Origin: Antedon mediterranea
Taxonomy: Eukaryota > Echinodermata > Crinoidea > Comatulida > Antedonidae
NCBI RefSeq assembly: GCF_964355755.1
Contig: NC_092670.1
Span: 25,719,795 to 25,783,794 of the forward strand
DNA length: 64,000 bases
Direction: 5' to 3'
Shown piece by piece: positions 23,681-35,272 of this stretch (positions are counted from its first letter, which is position 1; each line of letters begins with the position of its first letter). The notes under the pieces were generated by a model, which made no database searches, was not told where the DNA came from, and saw only the letters and a list, made by a program, of their open reading frames with translations. The translations under genes and the position numbers were made by a program.

Positions 23681-23959
23681 GAACAAACAACTTAACAACA
23701 TCGAAAGAGAAAAAGATTCCGATCTCCGAACGTGCATCAGACAGTGTGTTTTGCAAGTATGACGTCATGAGATCACGCATGCATCATGCATATTCATGCC
23801 CACCCTCTATAGTTTCTGCCTTAACCTAATACGGAAAAAAATAATTCAGATTTGTGGTAAACCATACACAGAAATGTTGAAACATGTTCAACTTTACTTA
23901 CTCTACAACACACTTTACATTACTATAGTGTTTATTCACAATGCAACCAGGTATATAAA

Positions 23960-24199
23960 CATTTTTAAAGTAAACACAACAGGCATAGAAATAAATTCCA
24001 AACCGCCCGGTGATACACTGAAAATTATTTAATTAATTTTTGAAACGATAAAGATGAGGAAATCTGGCAGAATGAGAAAAAGTCGCCCCAACCGAGACTC
24101 GAACTCGGACCGTCTGCTTGATATGCAGTTGCCCTAACCATTAGACCACTGGGGCTTTCATGGTATTGTTCTTTAACTCGATCGCATAACGACCCTTTA
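23960..24199 (-). mobile_element. tRNA-like SINE, minus orientation, 3' segment
   Basis: Carries the family's 3' region (AAACCGCCCGGTGATACACT, inverted relative to the 14-16 kb units), the tRNA-like head and part of the 5' flank. It is cut at TTA (24197-24199) by the fold-back element; the remaining 5' flank resumes at 27316. Confidence 0.75.
24085..24155 (-). tRNA. tRNA-Glu-like unit (SINE head), copy 4
   Basis: The most regular copy: GCCCCAG/TTGGGGC acceptor stem, CTGC/GCAG anticodon stem around ATATCAA, and perfect CCGAG/CTCGG T stem. The anticodon position is ATC. It may still be a Pol III template. Confidence 0.5.
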
Positions 24200-25745
24200 T
24201 AGTCCAAGAGCATTAGGGTTTGACCCGGACATTTCTGGTAACAAGCTAATTTTTTCAGGAAAGGTCCAGAACTATGATTGGAACATCATACTAAAAGTCC
24301 TGAAAAATCCTCCTTGTGCTCTCCGAGAAATTCAAGATGGCGTCCAAAATGGCTGCCATTTTAATTAGTCTATAACTTTGTAACCGCTTGTCGTAGAGTA
24401 TTGATTTTGGTGTCAAATAGTTCACGATATATACATTCCTATTTACTCTAACAGAAAATTTTGTCAAAAAATGGTCGCTACTGCAGTTTCTGGCAGTTTG
24501 ACCTTTGACCTGGTCTTATCATATCTCGGTAATGGCTTATCATAGAAAATTGGGATTAGGCCCAAATTGTTCAGAACATGCATATTTTTATTTGGTGTAA
24601 TGAAATATTTTATCCCAAAATGACCGGAAGTGAGGTTATTGACCTCTTATTGACCTATTCATATATCTTTTACCGTATCTCAAGAAATATTTATCGTATA
24701 GCGTTACTTTTGGTGTCAAATTGTTTGGAACATATACATTTCTATTTAGTCTAATACAACATTTTGCCCTAAAATACTCGAAAGTAAGTTATATTATTGA
24801 AAATTAAAGAAATCAAAGAGCTGCATAGTCAATAACTAAGTTGGTTAATTTAAAAAAAAAATGGGTTATTCCACAACAAGCGTTACATTTTATTGGGTAG
24901 TTGAAGAGTGTTTTGTTGTTTTCAACAATAACCTTGAGGGTAAATTTTACTTTGATACAACAAAGAATATCGGTAACACTTGTTACAAAAAATGGACATG
25001 ACCTAAAAACAGGGAAGCGTAAATTCTCATACTAGTTATGGTTGAAATGTTATTGCTACAAAATGTCACCCATATGTAGAGATGTCATGAATACATTTTA
25101 AATGCTTTATTCGTCTTTAACTCGCGTTACATACGCGAATTAGTGCTTTGTTGAAATCACGTCGTTGTTTTTGTTATTTTATTATTTTTGTTCATAAAAG
25201 TATAACTTTTATGTAATTTAGGAAATGTATAGACTTTACGATACTGTGAAAATGAACAGGTCATATACATTTCGCATGAAAATGCCCAATTGGCAAACAC
25301 TACAGTATGTACATGGAATATATTATACTCAGGATTGTCAGAAACAAATGTAAAGAACATTTTATTTGTAAAAATAATGTATTTTAAAACATGAAACCAG
25401 GTCATTCCTTGTTTTAAAAGAGAATGCACTCTTGAATGTTCTCCAACTGGCAAGCCTAGACTTTAACCTTTTAACTGTTTGAAGATGAAAACAAAACAAC
25501 GTCATAACTGTTTTGGGCAAATATGCAACACCTACAGATGAACATGATAATGATGTGAAGAAAGCAACAAACACCAAGATGTTGAAGATGCAACATCAGA
25601 TGATGAATGAATGTAACAGAATGCTGCTGATCAATGTTACAGAGATTTAAAGACCCTTATTTTGCATTATTTTCAATATATAATAAATCCTATATAGGGC
25701 AAATGGCGATTATTTTTTCATCTTTGAACAATTAAATATGTAACT

Positions 25746-25812
25746 GGGGGACTAGCTCAAATGGTAGAGCACTCACTTAGTAGAGGTACCGGGATCATTG
25801 CCTGTGTCTTTC
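25746..25812 (+). tRNA. tRNA-Ala-like pseudogene, 67 nt
   Basis: The sequence TAGCTCAAATGGTAGAGC and GAGGTACCGGGATCATTGCC match the D and T arms of tRNA-Ala. The anticodon arm is shortened (CACTTAGTAGAGG), removing the anticodon stem's 3' strand. The acceptor ends can still pair with G-U pairs. Non-functional as a tRNA; lies inside the fold-back element. Confidence 0.65.
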
Positions 25813-26039
25813 AATCTATTTTTTCATGGATTTTCACAAGTACCAAATAAAATCTGAATCTGAAAAAAAAGTCTATGCATGCTTGGTAAAGGGTGTTTGA
25901 TGCGAAATACCTAGGGTACATTCTCTTTTTATCATAAATAAACCATAACGAACATTTAAAACAAGGAATGTTTCAAAATGCATTATTTTTAATAAGTCAG
26001 TCCATATACATGGCTGCATGCGCGTGTGCAAATTTGAGT

Positions 26040-26440
26040 TATTGTTTACTGACCAGCCGACTAAAATTGGTGAAAATGTTTAAAAATGTTGATAACATTT
26101 TAAAACATGTATATTTTCCTCCAAGTATTAATATCCACTGTCAAAATAACGAAAAAATATGAATATGAGTTAGTCTTTACCTACCGACCGACCGACTAAC
26201 CGAAATTGCTGAAAATGTTTAAAAATGTTGAAAAATGTTTAAAAACATTTATATTTGCCTCCAAGTATTAATATCGAGTGTCAAAATAACGGAAAAATAT
26301 GAATGAGTTAGTGGTTACTAACTGACCAACCGGCCGAAATTGCTGAAAATGTTAAAAAAATTTGAAAAATGTTTAAAAACATTTATATTTGTCTCCAAGT
26401 ATTAACATCCAGTGTAAAAATAACGAAAACATCGACATCG
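26040..26440. repeat. tandem array of three units of about 125 bp
   Basis: Each unit runs from GAAAATGTTTAAAAATGTTG through CCTCCAAGTATTAATATC and CAAAATAACGAAAA to an ACCGACCG-type segment. It occupies the interior of the fold-back element. Confidence 0.75.
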
Positions 26441-27315
26441 TATATTGCAGATAAAGGGTCTTTGACATTTGTTTTTGACAATCCGGATATGTGCCATGTT
26501 CAAACTTTGATTAGCCACAGACAGTTGTTCTTTGTAATTTATTGACTTTATATTTTCTTTTTGTAACAATTCACTTTACCTGATGATGTGCTACTCCAAA
26601 AACATGTTTTAAGGCAGAGTTAAAATTTTGTTTTTGATTTTATCTACAGTATTCATATACTCTGCCTTTATGCAGCTCTTTGATTTTTAAAATGTTCAAT
26701 AATTTAACTTACTTCCGAGCATTTCAGGGCAAACTTTTGTATTAGACTAAATAGAAATGTATATGTTCCAAACAATTTGACACCAAAAGTAACGTTATAC
26801 GGTAAATATTTCTTGAGATACGGTAAAACTAAAAGATATTTGAATAGGTCAATAAGAGGTCAATAACCTCACTTCCGGTCCTTTTGAGATAAAATATTTT
26901 ATTACACCAAATATAAATATGCATGTTCTGAACAATTCGGGCCTAATCTCAATTCTCTATGACAAGCCATTACCGAGATATGATAAGACCAGGTCAAAGG
27001 TCAAACTACTAGAAACTGTAGTAGCGGCCATTTTTTGACAAAATTTTCTGTTAGAGCAAATAGGAATGTATATACTGTGAACTATTTGACACCAAAATTA
27101 ATACTCTACGACAAGCGGTTACAAAGTTATATAGACTAATTAAAATGGCAACCATTTTGGACGCCATCTTGAATTTCTCGGAGAGCACACGGAGGATTTT
27201 TCAGGACTTTTAGTATGATGTTCCAATCATAGTTCTGGACCTTTCCTGAAAAAATTAGCTTGTTACCAGAAATGTCCGGGTCTGCCTATACTTATGAACT
27301 AATGCTCTTGGACTA

Positions 27316-27545
27316 TTAACATTCTCGGCGTGGTACGGTTGGAACACAACTAGTCCTCAGTGGTACGCACGCGCACCAGAGATCAAATTGATACGCCCTC
27401 ATCTATAATTCAGTATATTTATTCACTAAGCGGGATCTCGAGAGATACTTTTATATATATATAAACACAACAGGCATAGAAATAAATTCCAAACCGCCCG
27501 GTGATACACTGAAAATTATTTAATTAATTTTTGAAACGATTTTTA
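27316..27545 (-). mobile_element. tRNA-like SINE, minus orientation, 5' flank plus a second 3' fragment
   Basis: Resumes the interrupted SINE with the inverted ACGCCGAGAAT flank and the GCGCGTGCGTAC segment. It then repeats the AACCGCCCGGTGATACACT 3' region of a neighbouring unit. Confidence 0.65.
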
Positions 27546-28024
27546 AAGTAATGAATGTTTTTTCAACGTATTTCTTGCTTTCATTAGTATTTTTATGACT
27601 TTCATTACTAATTATTTTACATAATTAAAGTATCAAGCTCTTCAAATTTGCCACCGGGACAGGTGAACAACGTGTTTAGCATTGCCTCCTTTCCTCAAAC
27701 ATTACACCTTGACATAAATTGAAGAGAAATTTGAAACAGTTGAAGTAAAATGAACTATATTACCAGCAGTCCGTCTTTTTCTGTCTTAGTATGTGGTTAT
27801 ATACTCATTGGATGAGTAAGTAGATTCGTTTTGTTTGTGTATTTTTATTCATTTACATTTTTTTTATTTCAATGATTTTTTTAATATTTTGCAGTTGGGA
27901 GCTTTGTTATCTTTTTTGCTACTTTTTAAATTAAATTGGGTTCTGTGGTTTTGATGTTTTGCTTTATGTGGTGATACTTATTATTTACACATTTCGCGTA
28001 TTCAAACTCGAATGTACTAAGCAT
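27546..28024. other. AT-rich intergenic DNA
   Basis: A stretch near 27765-27830 (GTCTTTTTCTGTCTTAGTAT and following) matches the terminal region of the intron-1 element near 42885-42945. No gene. Confidence 0.4.
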
Positions 28025-29690
28025 TGCTATATCATATCATATCATTTATTTCGCCAAATAAAGTAAAAAAAAGACATAAAAACATTAAAAGTAAATCGAT
28101 GAGGCAGAATCACCTAAAAGTTATAAATACAAATAACCGTCGAGCGGCTCTCTCCAAATAGAAATACTTACTTGAATGAAAAAAATGAATTACACACATA
28201 ATAATCATCAGTTACTATAATATTAAGATAAAACGTTAAAATTCTGCAATTGTATATAACATATTGTTAATTTAAATAGATACAGCTAAAAAATATCTTT
28301 AAAAAAATTATATATATACAATTTAAAACAGGTTGGTAAGATATTTCTTAAGGTTATGCTTAAAACGGTTTTTATTAATTAATAATAATAGGTCGCAGAG
28401 ATCCACGGGTAGGTCTCTGAAATGTCTAAGAAAAAAGTTAAAGACAGAGTTATGAAAGGAATAAGTCCGAGCAATACATTATTACGCAACTTAAGATTAT
28501 TAACATGTCTGCAATTTATAGATATATAATTAAAATCTACAACATGATACATACATTTGGTAACATAAAGAATACATAAATACTTAATACGATTATTAAT
28601 GGACATTAGATTAAGGCGTTTCAAACGTTCAGGGTAAAGTATAACTAACGATATAATATATAGTCGCAATATAATAGCTTTATCACGACATTTAGCAATG
28701 CTCCTCACAAAACCAAACATGCTATTAGATTTAGATTTAATAAATTGGACATGATCACCCAAGTGAGTTTACGATTCAGGTTAATTCCAATATATTTTAA
28801 TAGAATTCGTAACGGGCAATCTATCATCTCCAATAAAATAATCACATGCTTGTTCAAGACGACTGTTAGATCTAGTTAGGTGCATCACCAAACATTTAAC
28901 TGTATTTAATTTTGTTTGTCACACATCAGTTGTTGGTAGCATGAAGATACGACCATCGCTATGGTCATCTTTTGATGGCTCTGTACATCAGCATATTGTT
29001 GTATCTGTGATTTATTGCAGGAGGGGAGATCAGATACAAAGCGATTAAAGAGGATTGGCCAGATCACTGATCCCTGAGGAACCCCGAATTTAAACAATAA
29101 TATCCTCGAATATCCCCTGAATGTAACTCTTTTGAGATCTAGGATTTAAACCAGTCCACCATTGAATCACAGATACCACAATTATGTAATCTATTTAAAA
29201 GAATTGTATGACTAATTTTATCAAAAGCCTTTCGCCATCAATTTGGGGCGGAGAACGTTCATCAAATATTTTATACCAATCAGTTATTGCATCTGTAAGT
29301 AAGGTGGTACAAGACCTGCCATTCACAAAGCCATGCTGTTTCTCAGAGAGAAGTGTTTTGTTGTCTTTACGAAAAGATAGTAACTTTTGAGCAACAAGCC
29401 TCTCAATCAATTTACCAACTGTCGAAAATAATGAAATCGGTCTATAATTAGAAACATCACTACAGTCACCTGATTTATGGATTGGAGTGATGTTGGCTAC
29501 CTTCATGAGAGATAGATTAAATATTTTACATAATGGTTCTACTATGTAGACAGCAGCAATTTTAATCTTAGTTGTAGTTATGCTACTGTACCAGGTCCAG
29601 GAGATTTTACTTGTTTTTAGTTTGTTGATAATAGATAATATATCAGCACCAGTGGTTTGAATATCTGTGAAATGAGGGTAGCCAGATATT
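28025..29690 (-). pseudogene. Jockey/CR1-like non-LTR retrotransposon remnant
   Basis: Minus-strand pieces read KVANITPIHKSGDCSDVSNY with YRPISLFSTVGKLIE (RT start), then FGVPQGSVIWPILF and QQYADV in place of YADD, then a C-terminal RT thumb-like piece (CRDKAIILRLYIISLVILY). Frames are broken and the catalytic second Asp is replaced. The 3' end is a short GATAT repeat near 28027-28045, typical of such LINE tails. Inactive. Confidence 0.82.
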
Positions 29691-29774
29691 GAGATTAGGT
29701 TTGAGACTATTAAAAATGGTATTGTTGGGCTGAAGACCTGGATGACTAAATAACTTCCTTAAACTGAATGATGG

Positions 29775-30300
29775 TATTTGATCACATCACTCCGATTTTG
29801 AAAGACGTTCACTGGCTGTCGATTTTCAAGATTTTACCTATAACGTTCAAGACATTAAATGGTGAAGTTCCGCGTACCTACGTTATTGCTGGTCTGGCAT
29901 CGTAGGTCTAGTAGTCTGCATCATCCTCATGTGACAAGGTCCAGGCATTCATGGGATGATAGGTCATTTAATGTTGCAGGCACCTCGTCTCTGAACCATC
30001 TCATATTAGATCTAGCAAGTGTGCGCGTAAGACACATCTGCTGTCGGCTGTCTTTGGAATTTGAAAGGTTATTGTTTAGCTTTAGATACCCACATTACTG
30101 AAAACACATGTGAGTAATGTTCTGGCAGGTCTGTACCTTAAATTGCCGGTAAACGGGAGCAGTGGGTTCGATTGGTCTGCTTTTATTTCGGTTTTTTCAA
30201 ATTTTGTTGTTGTTTTTATTTTCAAGGTTTGTATTTTTCATGATTTTCACAAGCGCCTTGAGCACATATGTGCGCTTTATAAATCTTATATCTTAATTTG
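29775..30300 (+). pseudogene. CR1/L2-like RT 3'-terminal fragment
   Basis: Reads HITPILKDVHWL, then in another frame RSRHSWDDRSFNVAGTSSLN, the conserved C-terminal region after the RT in CR1/L2-type LINEs, through to a GCGCTTTATAAAT end near 30280. Head-to-head with the Jockey remnant at 28025-29690. Confidence 0.7.
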
Positions 30301-31990
30301 AGCATCACACCTGTCACTCATCCCGATGATATACTTAAATATGCAAGTTAAGGTGAAATTACAGGGTTACCATATCTTAAAATCTACTAGCAAGAGAGAG
30401 TTGATTTTTTACTGATTTATTCAGAATGTATATATTTACGAAAAAAATGACCGGTAGTATAACATTTGACCCTCGACCCCATTTCTTAATGTTTGCATAC
30501 ATAATGTAACTAAAATGTTCGTAGACTTTTCTTTGCCCTCAAATGACTCAGATACAGGTTTCCTTATAATTCCCAAAATCACACCTTTTTCATGCACCTC
30601 GAAAGTATGCAAATTAGTACAAGTTAAATTAAATATGCAAATAAGGGGATGAAATTACAGTCGTCCCATATCTCAAAAACCACTGATGCTAAAGACTTTT
30701 TTTTCACAGACGTATTCAGAATGTACATATTCTTATTTGCTCAAATAAAACATAATGACCAAAACTACTACATTTGACCCTCGACCTCAATTTTCAATAT
30801 TGCATATTTAATGATTATAATGTCTGTAGAGACTTTTTTCGCCCTCAAATGACTAGGATACAGGATTCTAATAGTCAACATATGACTGTTAAGTAAAACT
30901 CAAAATCATATCTGTATCACTCACCTTGAAAGCATGCAAATTACTAGTACAAGTTACATGAAATATGTAAATTAAGGGTGTTAGGGGTTCCCATATATCG
31001 AAAATATTTTTCAAAAACTTGCTCAGAATGTACATATTTGTATTTGCTCTAATGAAACATTTTACGAAAAAATGAATGGAAGTAAAATTTGACCCTCGAC
31101 TCCATTTCTCAATGTTGCATACATAATGCGACTAAAATGTCTGTAGATTGGCCTCAAATGACTCGAATACAGGTTTCCTATAGGCAGCGTAGGACTGAAA
31201 AAGGAAGGACTCAAAATAACACCTTCGAGGGTGCAAATTACAACGTACAACGGGTGAAAGTTGCTATATCTCTATCATTAGCATTTTTCGAGATGGCAAC
31301 ACTGTAATTTGCATATTTCATACAACTGGTACTAATTTGCATACTTTCGCGATGCGTGGAAAATGTGTGATTTTGGAATTAGAAAGCGGTCATATTCTGG
31401 CTTTAGGAAAACAGTATCCGATTCATTTAAGGCAAAAACGAAATCTCTAAAGATAATTAGTCACATAAATGCAAATATTGAGAAATGGGGTCAAATATTG
31501 TACTTTCTGTCATTTTTTTTAGAGCAAATACAATGTGTATACTTTTTGCATACTTTTTTCGAGGTGCGTGACAAAGGCGTGATTTTGGGAATTCCTAAAC
31601 GGTCCTATGTTGGCCAAACCTGTATCCGAGTCATTTAAAGCCGAAACAAAGCTTGTGCAGACATTTTAATCGCATTATATATGCAAATATTGGGTCGAAG
31701 GTCATATGTAATTTCAGTCATTTTTTCGTAAAATGTTTTATTAGAGCAAATATAAATATGTACATTCTGTAAACTATTTGAAAAAATCACCTCTATAGCA
31801 TTATCGGTTTTCGATATGCTGTATGGCAGCCTGCAATTTCAACCCTAATTTGCATATTTCATGTAACTTGTTACAGTCCTATATTGGCTATTAGAAACCT
31901 GTATCCCAGAAAATGAAATGGGATCGAGGGTCAAATGCTGTACTTCCGGTTATATTTTCGTAAAATGTTTCATTAATAATAATAATAATA
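30301..31990. repeat. inverted array of units of about 300 bp
   Basis: Units containing CATTTGACCCTCGACCCCAT and CCTCAAATGACT occur at about 30440, 30770 and 31085 on the plus strand and inverted at about 31480, 31690 and 31930. The centre of symmetry lies near 31250. The units alternate with ATTTGCATA words. An AAT repeat (31976-31999) follows. No coding capacity recognised. Confidence 0.7.
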
Positions 31991-31999
31991 ATAATAATA

Positions 32000-33560
32000 T
32001 TTATTCGGCAAAAGTTCTTAAAAGTACGTTTTACAATTCATCTTGCCAGGAGCAAATAATATTAGGGCAAATATAAATATATACATTCTGAATAAATACA
32101 ATAATCAAACAAAATCTGCAGAATCTTAATTTATTTGAAAACAAAAATGATCATATGATTACTTACACAAGCAATACTAATATTAATAACTAACTTTATT
32201 ATATCAAAACATACGTTTCTCCCATTATGGAGTACCTAGAATAAATCCCGTTTTAAGTAGTAAGTATTATCGTGTTTGATACAAACACACATTTTATCCT
32301 TAAAGCATATACTTCTTGCTTTTACATTTTTTATTAAACTAATAATTATTAAACTATTTATACTAATTATTATCTGCCCTGAAATGACGTGCTCTAAAAA
32401 AGAAAAAGTATTGTAAGTAAAAAGTATATTGTAATTTGTATATAGAAGCAATTTTATTGAAATAAAAACAATACAATAGTAGAAAAATGTATTTAAAAAA
32501 AAAGAATAGAAAAATTAATTAATTAACACATAAGCCTATCACTTGTAATTTTGCTAAAAAAGGCGATAAATACGATAAAAAGTTTGTTATAGTTTTAGGG
32601 CAATAGTGGAATTGCCATTTATGATTTATTTACATACTTACATGAATAAACTTTGATAAAACAAGCCTACAACTGACGGTACTACAGGAAAAGTGTCAGC
32701 ACCAACATTTTATGATAATATACAATGCCAAAAAAAGAAAGTGTTTTAATTATTATGACGATCGTTTTTAATTAATAACCTGAATAGGGGTGTCCCCTTA
32801 ATAATTTATGGTTTGGCCGTAGTGATAACACATATATTGCTCCTTGTTTCGCAGGAAAGTGTCCCCTTTAATATGTTGTTTCCTGAATTGGTATGTATTA
32901 ACATAAATCCATGTCACACCAAACGTTTCCTAATAACAAATACAAAACTTAGACAATTGTATTATTAAATTCTAGTGTTAAATTGATGCTTTAAAACATA
33001 ATAATATATATTTTAATGTTATAGTCATAATACCACAAGTACACTAATATTTATAATAGAAACTCATTCTTATACATTTCAATATTGTTTATGATTTAGA
33101 GAGTTCAAAGAACATTCACTTAATGTTTTTATGCTTTATTCTCTTTTAAAATATAATTATTTCAAATTAACTTCTTTTGTTTGGGATTAATCAATATTTA
33201 TTTTTCTCTAAGGGTATATAATTAATCATAGCTTCATCTAATAAAATGAATAAGATTTTTTTAACTTTGTGATAATACATGCTAATTTCATCAATAAAAA
33301 ATATTCATTCTGAGAAACCCACACAAATTCAGACAAATTAAGTGTAATATAAAGACTAAAAACCAGTTTCCCATGAAACTGAAATGAATAATAACAAAAA
33401 ATATGCCTTTGTATATACACTTTCAATAATTTAGGCCTAGTATGTAAACAAGCCTGATTGTAGATTCAGTTTCTATTCAACACTTCACTTGTCAACTATT
33501 AAATATTTCAGAAATATAGGCTCATCATAATGTCAAAAATAAATATAAAAAAGTAGTTCA
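32000..33560. other. AT-rich intergenic DNA
   Basis: No gene or well-defined repeat recognised apart from the short AAT microsatellite at its left edge. Confidence 0.35.
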
Positions 33561-33564
33561 TAAT

Positions 33565-33825
33565 TTTATTGTAGCTGGAAGTGTGGGGTGTGCGCTGAAT
33601 CCGTTCCTGAACTAACACATTGGTCAGATGTTTTATCCTACTCTGCAGTAGTTCAAAATCAAGTTATTACAGTTACACACACTGCTTCCCTGGGCATCAG
33701 CTCAAGAGTCCTATCCCACCTGAGAATTACTTTCAAATTTATTTGCAAAGTGTTCTCAATGTACGGAGTACAGAAAATGGTAGAATTACATCAGAGAGGC
33801 CAACAAATCTTACCAAATAAAATAT
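33565..33825. other. higher-complexity segment, possible exon or old repeat
   Basis: This stretch is less AT-rich than its surroundings. On the plus strand it is open as part of a 79-residue ORF beginning MCAESVPELTHWSDV, preceded by an acceptor-like TATTGTAG. On the minus strand an acceptor-like TTCTCAG could extend pseudokinase exon 9 by about 20 residues, and an AATAAA lies at its minus-strand end. I recognise neither reading, and a dispersed repeat is equally possible. Confidence 0.2.
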
Positions 33826-34139
33826 AGACCTTATTCAAAATAGAATAATAGAAACACAAATCCATGGAACTGTACAGGCACAAAATATCATATAATATAC
33901 ATATAATGTTCTTCAGAATAGTTATATACACTGCCACCTTGTAAAATCTGTAGTACTACTTAGGTGTTTATTTCTTTTCTGTTGAAAAAAAAAAAGAGGA
34001 GATTTATTAAAACGATGAATGCTTATTTTAGAAAAAGCCTATGTTACAGTAAGACAGAAAAGTGATCTGAATATGCTAGACATGATATGTATTCACTATT
34101 AAGCTCAATAAGTACAACTGTGAGGAACCTAACCTTCTC

Positions 34140-34255
34140 TTACATCAAGTGGTTTTAATCAGTACTGAAAGTATGAACCACCTTTATATACCATCAATAA
34201 AACATTCTACAAGTTACTGAATTTTGCCCTTGCGTAAATTTATATATAGATACCG
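34140..34255 (+). repeat. interspersed repeat shared with 52097-52220
   Basis: The stretch from CATCAAGTGG to TACGTAAATTTATATATAGA-type sequence, including ATGAACCACCTTTATATACC, recurs in the same orientation near 52097-52220 with substitutions. Confidence 0.6.
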
Positions 34256-35045
34256 TGAAAATATGGGTTTTATACCTAATTTGCATATTTAATGCTCATT
34301 TGCATATGGAGGCGGTGGATGACGGAGGGTTGATTTGTTGTATGTGGTTTGACAACATATACATTCATTTAAAACCGAAAAACCTTTTCCTACAATTTTT
34401 TCCCATGTTCACCATATTTTTTAGCTAGATTCAGTAGACTATATATCTTTACTGTGTGTTATTGTATGAATGTCATATTTATTTACTTTGTATTATATGA
34501 AGATATCAATAAAATGAATTCTGAACAATTATTTGCATTCTATTTGGAAATTTTATAAAGTTTTATCTGTGATACAAGTAAAAATAATGACGATGAATAT
34601 TGGATTGAAAACATAACTTAGTGTGGGAGCTGCATCAATGCCCAACTCAACAAATATGAATTGTTTGTTGTTTAAACCAATGAAATTAGCTAAAGGGCGG
34701 ACTTAAATGTTATCACAGTGATTCGTCATGGAGACTGGCTAACAATGCAAACATTTGGTATGCCAGTCATGCACTACTACGTCTGTGTGTGTTGAGTGTA
34801 TCAATGCCTAAACATATTATAGACGATCCTTGTTAATTAAAAAAAACTTCACTGTACTGTGATTTATATTATTATTTTAGATTACTATCTATATATAAAT
34901 AATTATTTGAACAAATATGGCAGCAATTTCATTAGACAACCTCCTGTTGTAATCACTTTGCTTTCAGGATTTCGGCCTCAAAATTGCAGATATACAGGAA
35001 ATCTAACTGTTATTGTACTATTTTAAGAATGGTTTTAAAAAATAT

Positions 35046-35051
35046 TTTATT
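35046..35051 (-). terminator. candidate poly(A) signal of the pseudokinase gene
   Basis: An AATAAA hexamer on the minus strand, about 83 nt past the TAA stop of exon 9. Confidence 0.5.
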
Positions 35052-35133
35052 AGGTATTTGTTTTAGAAATACCTTGTGTATCCATACAATAAAAATATGT
35101 AGACTGTGAACTATAACCAAAAGTCATTTGTTA

Positions 35134-35272
35134 TTACCTGTGACCAGACCTGTTTTGCAGACTGCAAATAAGTTGCCATAGTTCATTACCAGATACTTCC
35201 GTTAGATAATCTGTACGCAGTTCCCAATCAACAGCATGGGCTAATTCTTCTGTTGCCATGTTGTTACAATTC
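35134..35272 (-). CDS. pseudokinase gene exon 9: terminal coding exon
   Basis: Acceptor ATTCTAG at 35273-35274, in phase with exon 8. It encodes ELAHAVDWELRTDYLTEV then NELWQLICSLQNRSGHR and a TAA stop. The stop overlaps a possible donor (CACAG|GTAATA), so alternative splicing to an exon near 33.7 kb cannot be excluded. The AATAAA at 35046-35051 favours termination here. Confidence 0.75.

Larger units (their letters stand above)
24200..27315. mobile_element. 3.1-kb fold-back element with TTA target duplication
   Basis: Ends TAGTCCAAGAGCATTAG and a close inverse, flanked by TTA at 24197-24199 and 27316-27318. The interrupted SINE gives the empty site. Terminal inverted repeats run about 600 bp (24200-24830 against 26680-27315). 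The interior has no recognisable transposase, but it contains a tRNA-Ala-like sequence and a tandem array. Both arms contain AAGATGGCGTCCAAAATGG-type sequence. The 3-bp duplication suggests PIF/Harbinger-like mobilisation, but the ends are unlike the other MITEs here. Confidence 0.85.

Noticed and set aside
29208-29390. 60-codon plus ORF
   Set aside because: Antisense shadow of the Jockey/CR1 reverse transcriptase on the minus strand.
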